Shown: in pieces, positions 6,414-12,571 of the stretch | Layout: the number at the start of each line of letters is the position of its first letter | Position numbering within the stretch: the stretch's first letter is position 1 | NCBI GenBank assembly: GCA_017880945.1 | Contig: JADGRM010000038.1 | Span: forward strand, 1 to 12,571 | Length of the DNA stretch: 12,571 nt | From: Gallionella sp. | Lineage (GTDB): Bacteria; Pseudomonadota; Gammaproteobacteria; Burkholderiales; Gallionellaceae | Direction: 5' to 3' | Translations under genes and position numbers: made by a program | The notes under the pieces: model-generated | Told to the model about the DNA's origin: nothing | Database searches by the model: none | The model's input: the letters and a program-made list of their open reading frames with translations, nothing else

Positions 6414-7493
6414 ATGAAAATCGCAGTATTGCCGGGTGATGGGATTGGACCGGAGATTGTTGCACAGGCGGCAAAAGTGTTGGAGGCGTTGCGCAGCGAC
6501 GGCTTGAAGATCGAGATGGAGTATGCGCATATCGGCGGTGCCGGCTACGATGCGGCGGGCGATCCGTTTCCGGCCGCGACTGAAAAGCTGGCGCTCGCAG
6601 CCGACGCGATGCTGCTCGGTGCGGTGGGTGGTTATCAGTACGATACGCTGCCCCGGCCCAAGCGCCCGGAGCAAGGCCTGTTGCGCATCCGCAAAGGACT
6701 GGGATTGTTTGCCAACCTGCGTCCGGCGATGGTGTATCCCGAACTGGTCAATGCTTCCAGCCTGAAGCCGGAACTGGTGTCGGGGCTGGACATCATGATC
6801 TTGCGCGAACTGACCGGTGACATTTATTTCGGCCAGCCGCGCGGCATACGTACGCTGGACAACGGCGAGCGTCAGGGCTTCGACACCATGCTCTACAGCG
6901 AGTCGGAGATCCGCCGCGTGGCGCATGTCGGTTTCCGGATTGCGATGAAGCGCGCTGGAAAGAATGGTCAGGGAAAGATGTGTTCTGTAGACAAGGCCAA
7001 CGTGCTGGACACCAGCATGCTCTGGCGCGAGATCGTGACCGACGTGGCCAAAGAATACCCGCAGGTTGAGTTGTCGCACATGTACGTGGATAACGCAGCG
7101 ATGCAACTGTTGCGCGCGCCCAAGCAGTTCGATGTGATTTTGACCGGCAATATATTCGGCGACATTTTGTCGGATGAAGCGTCGATGTTGACTGGCTCGA
7201 TCGGCATGTTGCCTTCCGCTTCGCTGGATGCGAACAACAAGGGTCTGTATGAGCCTTGCCATGGCTCAGCACCGGACATCGCGGGCAAGGACATCGCCAA
7301 TCCGCTGGCGACGATTTTGTCGGTGGCGATGATGATGCGCTACACCTTTGCGCGCGAAGACATCGCGAAGCGGATCGAGACTGCGGTGCGCAACGTGTTG
7401 CAGCAGGGGCTGCGCACTGGCGACATCTTCGAGGCTGGCATGCAGAAGATCGGTACGGCGGCAATGGGCGACGCGGTCGTTGCGGCGTTGTAA
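6414..7493 (+). CDS. leuB: 3-isopropylmalate dehydrogenase
   Basis: NAD-dependent oxidative decarboxylation of 3-isopropylmalate to 2-ketoisocaproate, the third step of leucine synthesis. The protein has 359 residues, normal for the family. The N-terminus MKIAVLPGDGIGPEI is standard. Substrate arginines are seen in LLRIRKGLGLFANLRPA (R91, R93, R103) and ILRELTGDIYFG (R131, with Y138). K194 and D226 (SVDKANV, YVDNAA) are the catalytic pair, and D250 and D254 in NIFGDILSDEASM bind metal. The NAD loop is CHGSAPDIAGKDIANP. AGGGA lies about seven bases before the ATG. It follows leuD closely and precedes asd by 25 bases, so all are probably cotranscribed. Confidence 0.99.
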   Translation: MKIAVLPGDGIGPEIVAQAAKVLEALRSDGLKIEMEYAHIGGAGYDAAGDPFPAATEKLALAADAMLLGAVGGYQYDTLPRPKRPEQGLLRIRKGLGLFANLRPAMVYPELVNASSLKPELVSGLDIMILRELTGDIYFGQPRGIRTLDNGERQGFDTMLYSESEIRRVAHVGFRIAMKRAGKNGQGKMCSVDKANVLDTSMLWREIVTDVAKEYPQVELSHMYVDNAAMQLLRAPKQFDVILTGNIFGDILSDEASMLTGSIGMLPSASLDANNKGLYEPCHGSAPDIAGKDIANPLATILSVAMMMRYTFAREDIAKRIETAVRNVLQQGLRTGDIFEAGMQKIGTAAMGDAVVAAL

Positions 7494-7518
7494 GAATTAT
7501 TTTCAGAGAGAAGGAATC

Positions 7519-8541
7519 ATGAGCAAGCAATACGATGTATGCATATTGGGCGCGACCGGCGCGGTGGGTGAGGCAATGCTTTCGATACTGGAGCAGCGCA
7601 AGTTTCCGGTGCGCAATCTTTATCCGCTGGCTTCCAGCCGTTCGGCGGGTTCAACGGTGAATTTTAAAGGAGAAGACCTGACTGTCATCGACGTGGAAGG
7701 TTTCGACTTTTCCAAGACCCAGATCGGTTTGTTCTCCGCAGGCGGCAGCGTGTCGGAAAAATATGCGCCGATCGCCGCGGCTGCCGGTTGTGTGGTGATC
7801 GACAATACCGCGCACTTCCGCTATGACCGCGACATTCCGCTGGTGGTGCCGGAAGTGAATCCGCATGCCATCGCGCAATATAAGAATCGCGGCATCATCG
7901 CCAATCCGAATTGCTCGACCATCCAGATGCTGGTGGCACTCAAGCCGATCCAGGATGCTGTAGGCATCGCTCGCATCAATGTGGCGACTTATCAGGCGGT
8001 GTCCGGTACCGGCAAGGAGGCGATCGACGAACTGGCCGGGCAAACCCGCGCGCTGTTCAATCAGCAAGATGTTAACGTCGAGGTATATCCGAAACGCATC
8101 GCTTTTAACGTGCTGCCGCAAATCGATGTGTTCATGGAGAACGGTTACACCAAAGAAGAGATGAAAATGGTGTGGGAAACCCGGAAGATCATGGAAGACG
8201 ATTCTATTGAGGTCAATCCGACCGCGGTGCGTGTGCCGGTGTTCTATGGGCACTCCGAAGCGGTGCATATCGAGACCCGCAAGAAAATCACCGCTGTCGA
8301 GGCACGCGCCTTGCTGGAGAAGGCCCCTGGCGTGGTCGTGATGGACAAACGCGAACCTGGCGGATACCCGACACCAATCGATGCAGCAGGCAACGACGCG
8401 ACTTATGTCGGGCGTATACGCGATGATATCTCCCACCCTATGGGTCTGAATCTATGGGTGGTGAGCGACAATGTGCGTAAGGGCGCGGCGCTGAATAGCG
8501 TGCAGATCGCTGAGATTTTAATTGCGAAATACCTCAATTAA
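7519..8541 (+). CDS. asd: Aspartate-semialdehyde dehydrogenase
   Basis: NADPH-dependent reduction of aspartyl phosphate to aspartate semialdehyde, the branch point toward lysine, diaminopimelate (cell wall), threonine and methionine. At 340 residues it belongs to the shorter bacterial form, unlike the 367-residue E. coli enzyme. It has the nucleotide loop GATGAVG at 11-17, the catalytic cysteine C132 in NPNCSTIQM, the general-base histidine H245 in PVFYGHSEAVHIE, and SAGGSVSEKYAP. The ATG at 7519 has AAGGAA a few bases upstream. A longer in-frame reading from inside leuB lacks family similarity. It is the last gene of the biosynthetic run; the neighbouring leuB-asd-fimV order is conserved in many Beta- and Gammaproteobacteria. 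Confidence 0.98.
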   Translation: MSKQYDVCILGATGAVGEAMLSILEQRKFPVRNLYPLASSRSAGSTVNFKGEDLTVIDVEGFDFSKTQIGLFSAGGSVSEKYAPIAAAAGCVVIDNTAHFRYDRDIPLVVPEVNPHAIAQYKNRGIIANPNCSTIQMLVALKPIQDAVGIARINVATYQAVSGTGKEAIDELAGQTRALFNQQDVNVEVYPKRIAFNVLPQIDVFMENGYTKEEMKMVWETRKIMEDDSIEVNPTAVRVPVFYGHSEAVHIETRKKITAVEARALLEKAPGVVVMDKREPGGYPTPIDAAGNDATYVGRIRDDISHPMGLNLWVVSDNVRKGAALNSVQIAEILIAKYLN

Positions 8542-8543
8542 GC

Positions 8544-8575
8544 CATAATGCGAAGCACATTATGAGCTTGTGCTT
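8544..8575. promoter_or_regulatory. Two overlapping alternative hairpins before fimV
   Basis: CATAATG (8544-8550) pairs perfectly with CATTATG (8558-8564), and AAGCACA (8553-8559) pairs perfectly with TGTGCTT (8569-8575). The two stems share bases 8558-8559 and each one's arm lies in the other's loop, so they cannot both form as simple hairpins. They start three bases after the asd stop. They may be a processing or attenuation element, or DNA operators for fimV. No convincing sigma-70 promoter is seen in the 88-base gap. Confidence 0.55.
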
Positions 8576-8629
8576 ATAACTCTTTGATGTTATTTTGTAT
8601 TGTCAAATAAAAAAGGTGAGGGTGGTCGC

Positions 8630-11218
8630 GTGCGAAAATCACTACTAAAACTGCTCTGGGCCGTTGCTAGTTTGGCTTTGTCCACGTCTATTTATGCTGT
8701 GGGGATGGGCGGGATAAATGTGACTTCTGCTTTGGGGCAACCGCTCAAGGCCGAAATTGAATTAATGATCGTCAACAAGACCGAGAAAGACAGCTTGGTC
8801 GCTCGTCTTGCCTCGCCTGAAGTCTATAAGGGTGCCGGGCTGGAATATCCGTATGGCAACAATTTCAAATTTGAGATCCAGAGCCGCGCGAGTGGTGAGT
8901 CGTATATCAAGGTAAGCAGTGCGCAACCGATCAACGACCCTTTTGTAAGTCTGATGGTTGAGTTGAGCTGGTCTGCCGGCAAATTGTCGCGCGAATATAC
9001 TTTCCTGCTCGATCCGGTCGATTACGTACCGGTACAACCCGCACAAGCATCAGTGCAAGCCGTCGCACCAGCGGTACAAACCGCCCCATCAGCCGTGCCG
9101 GCAGAAACCGCAGCCACGCCTGTGGAACAGGCCACCCCGTTAACTGCAGCAATTACGCCCGCTGAGCCAGCTCCTGCCGAGGAGCCTACCCCTGTGGAGC
9201 AAGCCCCTGCATCGGCAGTTCCCGCCGTGCCGGCAGAAAGCGCTATCCCTGTGGAACGAACTGAGCCGGAAGAATCCGCAGCCAAGCCTGTGGAACAAGC
9301 CGCTTCGGTAGCCGCAGTCGAGTCGGAGAATAAGGAATTCCTGGCGGTTCAGCGAGGCGACACCTTGTATGAGATCGCGGCACAAACCAAGCTGGCCGAT
9401 ATGAGTCTGGAACGCATGCTTGTGGCGTTATATCGCGCCAATGCAGATAAGTTTGACGGCAAAAACATGAACCGAATCAGGGCCGGCAAGATTCTGCGAT
9501 TACCCAGTCAGGACGAGTATGATAGTGTGACTCAGCGTGAATCGGTAAAAGAAATTCATGCCCAGGCAGTTGATTGGAATGCCTACCGACAAAAACTGGC
9601 CAGTGCCGCCACAATCAGCACTCAACCACAGGCAACTCAACAAGTCGCTTCCGGAAAAATCACCAGTTCGGTTGCCGATAAGGCTCCGGTCGCCAAGGGT
9701 TCCGCCAAGGAGGTGCTGAAGCTATCCAAGGGCGAAGCACCTGGAGACCAGACCGCAACGGGTGCCGGTGGCAAGTCCATGTCTGCTCAGGACAAGAAGA
9801 GTGCGGCACAAGAAGATGCGATAGCAAAAGCCAAGGCCGTCAAGGACGGCCAAGAGCGCGCCGCCATGCTGGAAAAGAATTTTCAGGATATGCAACACCT
9901 TGCCGAATTGAAGTCTGAGGCTGCGGCACTGGCTCAACCACCAAGCACAGCGGCACCTGCAGTTGCACCTGCGCCCGCCAAACCGACAGCAGCGAGCGCT
10001 GCCAAGCCAAAACCCAAAGAGGTCAAACCGGAGCCATCATTAGTGGATCAGATACTCGGAGAGCCACTTTATCTGGCAGGTGTCGGAGTTGCTTTGCTTG
10101 TTCTGGGTGGTATGGGTTTAATGATGTATCGGCGTAAAAAAAAACCCTTTAATAAAAGTTTAAGCGATGATTCAGGGGATGTCGGTTCGACTGTTGGCCA
10201 TATTACCGCGCCGGTTGTTCCTTCTCCGGATACTGGCGATTTCACCCGCTCGACTGTCACACAGGCTGTAGCAACCCAAGAATCGGATCACGTCGATCCT
10301 ATCAGCGAGGCAGACCTGTTCCTCAATTTTGGCCGTGATGTGCAGGCTGAAGAAATACTTAAAGAGGCACTGCAAAGCACCCCGAATAATCACCAGATCC
10401 ATCTCAAGTTACTTGGGATTTATGCAAACCGAAAGGATGCAAATTCCTTTTCGACTATTGCGCGTCAGTTGCAGGATTCTGGTGATGAGGATGCATGGCG
10501 GCAAGCTGTTGCGATTGGACGCAAGCTGGAACCGGGCAATCCGATGTATGGCGGTGGCTTCCGGTCTATGGAAGATACGGGCAGCGCGACCATGCAGGTA
10601 AAAGCTTTCGACGCAACACCTCAAACGGAGGAAACTTCTACGGCACAAGCATCGGGTCTCGATTTTGATTTTGATGTGGGTGCGCCGGCAGCAAAATCTG
10701 CTCGATCACCGGAACAGGACTTTTTGGATGATGGCGAAAAGACCATGATTCTGCCGGCTGCCAATCAAAAGGTGACGATGGATTTCGACATTACATCAAC
10801 AAATCCTGCGATGCTTGATTCGGATGATCTGGTTTTTGATGTGACGGGTAGCCATTCATCCACGCCAGCAGCGCAGACTGAAGCCTACAAACCGGCTGAC
10901 GATGGTGGCATGGCATTTACGCTGGATTTCCCGATTGAAGATGTCGTAAAACCTGCGCCGGCTGCACCCTCTGCCGGGATCGGTTTTGCTGGCATTAGTT
11001 TGAACTTCGACGATGCGGCAGCGGTACCAAGCGAATCGGCAGCAGGAGGCAAAGACGAACAGTGGCAGGATGTCGCCACCAAGCTTGATCTGGCCAAGGC
11101 TTATCAGGAAATGGGCGATAATGACGGCGCGCGGGAAATCCTCGAGGAGGTCATGCGCGAGGGCGATGCAGGACAACGCGAAGCCGCGCAAGCTTTGTTC
11201 GAACAACTACTCGGCTAA
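8630..11218 (+). CDS. fimV: FimV, polar hub protein of type IV pili
   Basis: Inner-membrane, peptidoglycan-binding scaffold. In relatives it assembles type IV pilus secretins, supports twitching motility and marks the cell pole. The 862-residue protein has a signal peptide (1-23, cut after IYA), the FimV N-domain (INVTSALGQPLKAEIEL through SREYTFLLDP), a Pro/Ala-rich linker with degenerate repeats, a LysM domain (about 236-293), a charged coiled-coil stretch (about 394-436), one transmembrane helix (about 481-500) followed by basic residues, a TPR-like segment (about 559-640), an acidic linker, and the C-terminal FimV motif KLDLAKAYQEMGDNDGAREI. I chose the GTG at 8630: it gives a normal signal peptide and has AGGTGAGG upstream, whereas an in-frame TTG at 8600 has no ribosome site. 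A run of nine A (10136-10144) follows the membrane helix. Confidence 0.97.
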   Translation: MRKSLLKLLWAVASLALSTSIYAVGMGGINVTSALGQPLKAEIELMIVNKTEKDSLVARLASPEVYKGAGLEYPYGNNFKFEIQSRASGESYIKVSSAQPINDPFVSLMVELSWSAGKLSREYTFLLDPVDYVPVQPAQASVQAVAPAVQTAPSAVPAETAATPVEQATPLTAAITPAEPAPAEEPTPVEQAPASAVPAVPAESAIPVERTEPEESAAKPVEQAASVAAVESENKEFLAVQRGDTLYEIAAQTKLADMSLERMLVALYRANADKFDGKNMNRIRAGKILRLPSQDEYDSVTQRESVKEIHAQAVDWNAYRQKLASAATISTQPQATQQVASGKITSSVADKAPVAKGSAKEVLKLSKGEAPGDQTATGAGGKSMSAQDKKSAAQEDAIAKAKAVKDGQERAAMLEKNFQDMQHLAELKSEAAALAQPPSTAAPAVAPAPAKPTAASAAKPKPKEVKPEPSLVDQILGEPLYLAGVGVALLVLGGMGLMMYRRKKKPFNKSLSDDSGDVGSTVGHITAPVVPSPDTGDFTRSTVTQAVATQESDHVDPISEADLFLNFGRDVQAEEILKEALQSTPNNHQIHLKLLGIYANRKDANSFSTIARQLQDSGDEDAWRQAVAIGRKLEPGNPMYGGGFRSMEDTGSATMQVKAFDATPQTEETSTAQASGLDFDFDVGAPAAKSARSPEQDFLDDGEKTMILPAANQKVTMDFDITSTNPAMLDSDDLVFDVTGSHSSTPAAQTEAYKPADDGGMAFTLDFPIEDVVKPAPAAPSAGIGFAGISLNFDDAAAVPSESAAGGKDEQWQDVATKLDLAKAYQEMGDNDGAREILEEVMREGDAGQREAAQALFEQLLG
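9091..9302 (+). repeat. Degenerate repeats in the FimV Pro/Ala linker
   Basis: The segment CCTGTGGAACARGCC, coding for PVEQA, recurs near 9119, 9191 and 9287, with a variant (PVER) near 9248. GCCGTGCCGGCAGAAA, coding for AVPAE, recurs at about 9092 and 9224. They encode a flexible Pro/Glu/Ala spacer between the N-domain and LysM. They look like partial tandem duplications. Confidence 0.6.
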
Positions 11219-11232
11219 CCATGTGATTCGTA

Positions 11233-11268
11233 TAGCCATCTGACTGATGGAACAACTGGTAGGACTAC
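11233..11268 (+). repeat. Hairpin unit 1, degenerate
   Basis: It starts with the same TAGCCATCTGACT as units 2 and 6 but lacks a proper 3' half. CCATC and GATGG can form a 5-bp stem around TGACT, and a decayed TGGTA follows. Probably a truncated or rearranged copy. Confidence 0.5.
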
Positions 11269-11316
11269 TAGCCATCTGACTAACCCAGCAAAGAACGCTG
11301 GGCAAGTCATTGGTTA
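11269..11316 (+). repeat. Hairpin unit 2, 48 bases
   Basis: Outer arms TAGCCA and TGGTTA; middle arms TGACT and AGTCA; inner arms CCCAGC and GCTGGG; loop AAAGAAC. It abuts unit 3 directly. Confidence 0.85.
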
Positions 11317-11364
11317 TAGCCATCCCACTAAGCAACCGGAAGACGGTTGCTAAGTGGTTGGTTA
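11317..11364 (+). repeat. Hairpin unit 3, 48 bases
   Basis: Outer arms TAGCCA and TGGTTA; middle arms CCACT and AGTGG, changed on both sides compared with unit 2; inner arms GCAACCG and CGGTTGC; loop GAAGA. Confidence 0.85.
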
Positions 11365-11483
11365 TAAGTTGGCAAACCCGTTGCATAGCCATTCGGCTAA
11401 GTCACCATCCGGAAAGCTTTTAGCCGGGCACCCGAAAGACGGTGACATAAGCCGCTGGTTAACGCCAACCAAGTCATTGGTTA
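11365..11483 (+). repeat. Split hairpin unit interrupted by unit 4
   Basis: GTTGGC (11368-11373) on the left and GCCAAC (11464-11469) on the right are the inner arms seen intact in unit 6. The right side continues with AGTCA and TGGTTA, ending at 11483. Between the arms lies the whole of unit 4 with its leading octamer. The 5' outer and middle arms of this split copy are missing. Confidence 0.7.
11386..11461 (+). repeat. Hairpin unit 4, 76 bases, long loop
   Basis: Outer arms TAGCCA and TGGTTA; middle arms CGGCT and AGCCG; inner arms GTCACC and GGTGAC, identical to unit 5. The loop is 34 bases instead of nine and holds its own small palindromes, including CGGG-CA-CCCG. Confidence 0.85.
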
Positions 11484-11491
11484 GCTTTGCA

Positions 11492-11542
11492 TAGCCAATC
11501 GGCTAAGTCACCAAAAAGAACGGTGACATAAGCCGCTGGTTA
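11492..11542 (+). repeat. Hairpin unit 5, 51 bases
   Basis: Outer arms TAGCCA and TGGTTA; middle arms CGGCT and AGCCG; inner arms GTCACC and GGTGAC; loop AAAAAGAAC. Preceded by GCTTTGCA and followed by GCGTTGCA, which leads unit 6. Confidence 0.85.
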
Positions 11543-11550
11543 GCGTTGCA

Positions 11551-11598
11551 TAGCCATCTGACTAAGTTGGCAAACAACGCCAACTAAGTCATTGGTTA
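11551..11598 (+). repeat. Hairpin unit 6, 48 bases
   Basis: Outer arms TAGCCA and TGGTTA; middle arms TGACT and AGTCA; inner arms GTTGGC and GCCAAC; loop AAACAAC, giving 17 pairs in all. Its last base is the first base of the terminator stem. Confidence 0.85.
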
Positions 11599-11632
11599 AC
11601 GGCAGCTCAGTGTTGGGCTGCCGTTTTATTTT
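11598..11632 (+). terminator. Rho-independent terminator after fimV and the hairpin array
   Basis: AACGGCAGC (11598-11606) and GCTGCCGTT (11617-11625) form a perfect 9-bp GC-rich stem with a 10-base loop, followed by TTATTTT. It would end transcripts from fimV and the hairpin array, 11 bases before the next start codon. Confidence 0.88.
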
Positions 11633-11643
11633 GGAGTAAGAAT

Positions 11644-12258
11644 TTGAAATTCCATCCTGCCGCGCAAATTCTGGTCTGGTGCTTGCTGGTTGCGGCCATG
11701 CAAGTCTTGACGCTTGGGACATTGCTGGTCGCGGCCGGATTCATTTTTCTGTTGGCGCTGCTGGTATCGGCTCATAAGCTCATGCAGTTGTTGCGCCGCA
11801 CGCGCTGGATCATGCTGTCGTTATTGCTGATATACGCTTACAGCACACCCGGACAACCGTTGCTGGACGCGCTAGGAGTGTTGAGCCCCAGCCGTGAAGG
11901 ACTGGGGGACGGCGTGTTACAGCTCACCCGTTTGCTGGCTGCATTAGCCGGACTGGCCATATTGCTGGATCGCCTGCATCGCCAGCAATTGGTTTCAGGG
12001 CTTTACACTATCTTGGCACCATTGCGATGGTTGGGTGTGTCGCGCGAGCGTGTTGCGGTGCGTTTGGCATTGACTCTGCATTATGCCGAGGTCGCGATGT
12101 TGCGCGAGTCGCATACCTGGCAAGACAACTTGCGCAGTTTGTTTGAACCGCATGACGGGATCAGCAAGCAAATGGAATTGACGTTGTACCGCTTTGCCAT
12201 CAGTGACGCATTGCTGCTGAGCTTCTCACTGCTGTTGTTGTGGTGGGCACTTCGATGA
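11644..12258 (+). CDS. Small CbiQ/EcfT-like membrane protein
   Basis: A 204-residue protein with about five hydrophobic segments (near 8-24, 26-44, 54-68, 92-108 and 186-202). The middle, where LLAALAGLAILLDRL is followed by SGLYTILAPLRWLGVSRER and LALTLHYAE, resembles the coupling-helix region of CbiQ/EcfT, the transmembrane subunit of energy-coupling-factor importers. No ATPase or substrate-binding (S) subunit gene is beside it, so whether it takes part in vitamin or metal uptake is open. The start is TTG at 11644, supported by GGAG seven bases upstream; the first ATG is some 18 codons later, inside the first helix. Its TGA overlaps the truA ATG (ATGA), which implies coupled translation. 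A strong terminator just upstream means it needs its own promoter or read-through. The call is by overall pattern only. Confidence 0.7.
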   Translation: MKFHPAAQILVWCLLVAAMQVLTLGTLLVAAGFIFLLALLVSAHKLMQLLRRTRWIMLSLLLIYAYSTPGQPLLDALGVLSPSREGLGDGVLQLTRLLAALAGLAILLDRLHRQQLVSGLYTILAPLRWLGVSRERVAVRLALTLHYAEVAMLRESHTWQDNLRSLFEPHDGISKQMELTLYRFAISDALLLSFSLLLLWWALR

Positions 12259-12571
12259 GAATCGCATTGGGTGTCGAGTATGACGGTCATCCGTTTTGCG
12301 GATGGCAGAGCCAAGCGGAAGGGCGGACTGTCCAAGACACGTTGCAATACGCGCTGAGTCAGATCGCCGGGGAGCAGATTTCTGTGATCGCGGCGGGCCG
12401 CACCGACACCGGCGTACACGCGCTCGAGCAGGTGGTGCATTTTGACACTCAGGCCGATCGTCCGCTGAGCGCATGGGTGCGTGGCGTGAATGCCTTGCTG
12501 CCGGAAAGCATCGCGGTGCTGTGGGCGCATCCGGTGCCTGATGAATTCCATGCGCGCTTTTCCGCGCATGG
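12255..12571 (+). CDS. truA: tRNA pseudouridine synthase A, 5' part
   Basis: Cytoplasmic enzyme that converts uridine to pseudouridine at positions 38-40 in the anticodon arm of many tRNAs. About 105 codons are in the window of a protein usually near 260 residues; the window edge cuts it. The N-terminus MRIALGVEYDGHPFCGWQ and the catalytic motif AGRTDTGVHA, with nucleophile D51, are clear, followed by QVVHFDT and EFHARFSA. The ATG at 12255 overlaps the stop of the preceding membrane-protein gene. Position downstream of fimV matches the fimV-truA order of many Proteobacteria; trpF would be expected next. Confidence 0.98.
   Translation, partial: MRIALGVEYDGHPFCGWQSQAEGRTVQDTLQYALSQIAGEQISVIAAGRTDTGVHALEQVVHFDTQADRPLSAWVRGVNALLPESIAVLWAHPVPDEFHARFSAH

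Larger units (their letters stand above)
11233..11598 (+). repeat. Tandem array of structured hairpin units after fimV
   Basis: This 366-base stretch has no credible gene. It contains six starts of a repeated hairpin. A complete unit has outer arms TAGCCA and TGGTTA, two bases, a 5-bp middle stem, AA, a 6-7-bp inner stem, an A-rich loop, then the 3' arms with short fixed-size gaps. The middle and inner stems differ between units but always stay complementary. Three complete units are exactly 48 bases, one is 51 and one 76. The octamers CCGTTGCA, GCTTTGCA and GCGTTGCA precede units 4, 5 and 6. The array begins 14 bases after the fimV stop and runs straight into a terminator, so it is probably transcribed as the fimV 3' untranslated region or as a separate small RNA. 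I do not recognise the family. Confidence 0.85.

Noticed and set aside
6186..7262. 358-codon minus-strand frame opposite leuD and leuB
   Set aside because: It crosses the leuD-leuB junction antisense to two certain genes and shows no domain.
11233..11598. CRISPR array
   Set aside because: The repeated parts are the two ends of a palindrome, the intervals are complementary arms rather than unique spacers, and unit spacing is uneven. No cas gene is present.
11233..11598. Integron attC sites
   Set aside because: The stacked stems with unpaired bases recall folded attC sites, but the ends do not fit GTTRRRY/RYYYAAC, no cassette genes lie between units, and there is no integrase gene.
11219..11722. 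Short open frames on the minus strand through the hairpin array and its right edge
   Set aside because: They only follow the repeats, have no ribosome sites and no family resemblance.

Overview
The window carries housekeeping genes in an order typical of Betaproteobacteria. The leuC-leuD-leuB-asd-fimV-truA order, FimV itself, the RpoH-type heat-shock promoters and the protein sequences suggest a freshwater or soil Nitrosomonadales-like organism (Gallionellaceae or a relative). That placement is by resemblance and is not proven. No phage, transposase, CRISPR array, tRNA or rRNA is visible.

Left part (1-1555): the minus strand carries grpE and then the 5' part of dnaK, which runs off the window edge. 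Each gene has its own close match to the sigma-32 (RpoH) promoter, and a long inverted repeat lies between them. A PPP/HcaT-type major facilitator transporter (1556-2716, plus) diverges from grpE. It converges on an HD-domain phosphohydrolase of unknown substrate (2786-3844, minus), whose motifs recall class I cyclic-nucleotide phosphodiesterases.

Centre (3976-8541): a leucine biosynthesis operon, leuC, leuD and leuB, followed by asd (aspartate semialdehyde dehydrogenase), with short gaps or overlaps. Between leuC and leuD sits a small gene for an exported Gly/Lys/Glu-rich protein built from five perfectly phased 11-residue repeats. Its stop codon overlaps the leuD start, so it is translationally coupled to leucine synthesis. 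It lies where relatives often carry an entericidin-like gene, but it has no lipobox cysteine.

Right part (8542-12571): fimV encodes a signal peptide, an N-terminal FimV domain, LysM, one transmembrane helix, a TPR-like region and the C-terminal FimV motif. It follows a leader with two overlapping, mutually exclusive hairpins. After fimV comes a 380-base stretch with no gene. It holds a tandem array of about six hairpin units ending in a rho-independent terminator. Every complete unit has outer arms TAGCCA and TGGTTA. The middle and inner arms change sequence from unit to unit but stay complementary, which is strong evidence for a conserved structure. One unit is inserted into the loop of another. 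This array is the most likely undescribed element here. After the terminator come a small CbiQ/EcfT-like membrane protein, read from a TTG start, and the 5' part of truA, overlapping by ATGA.
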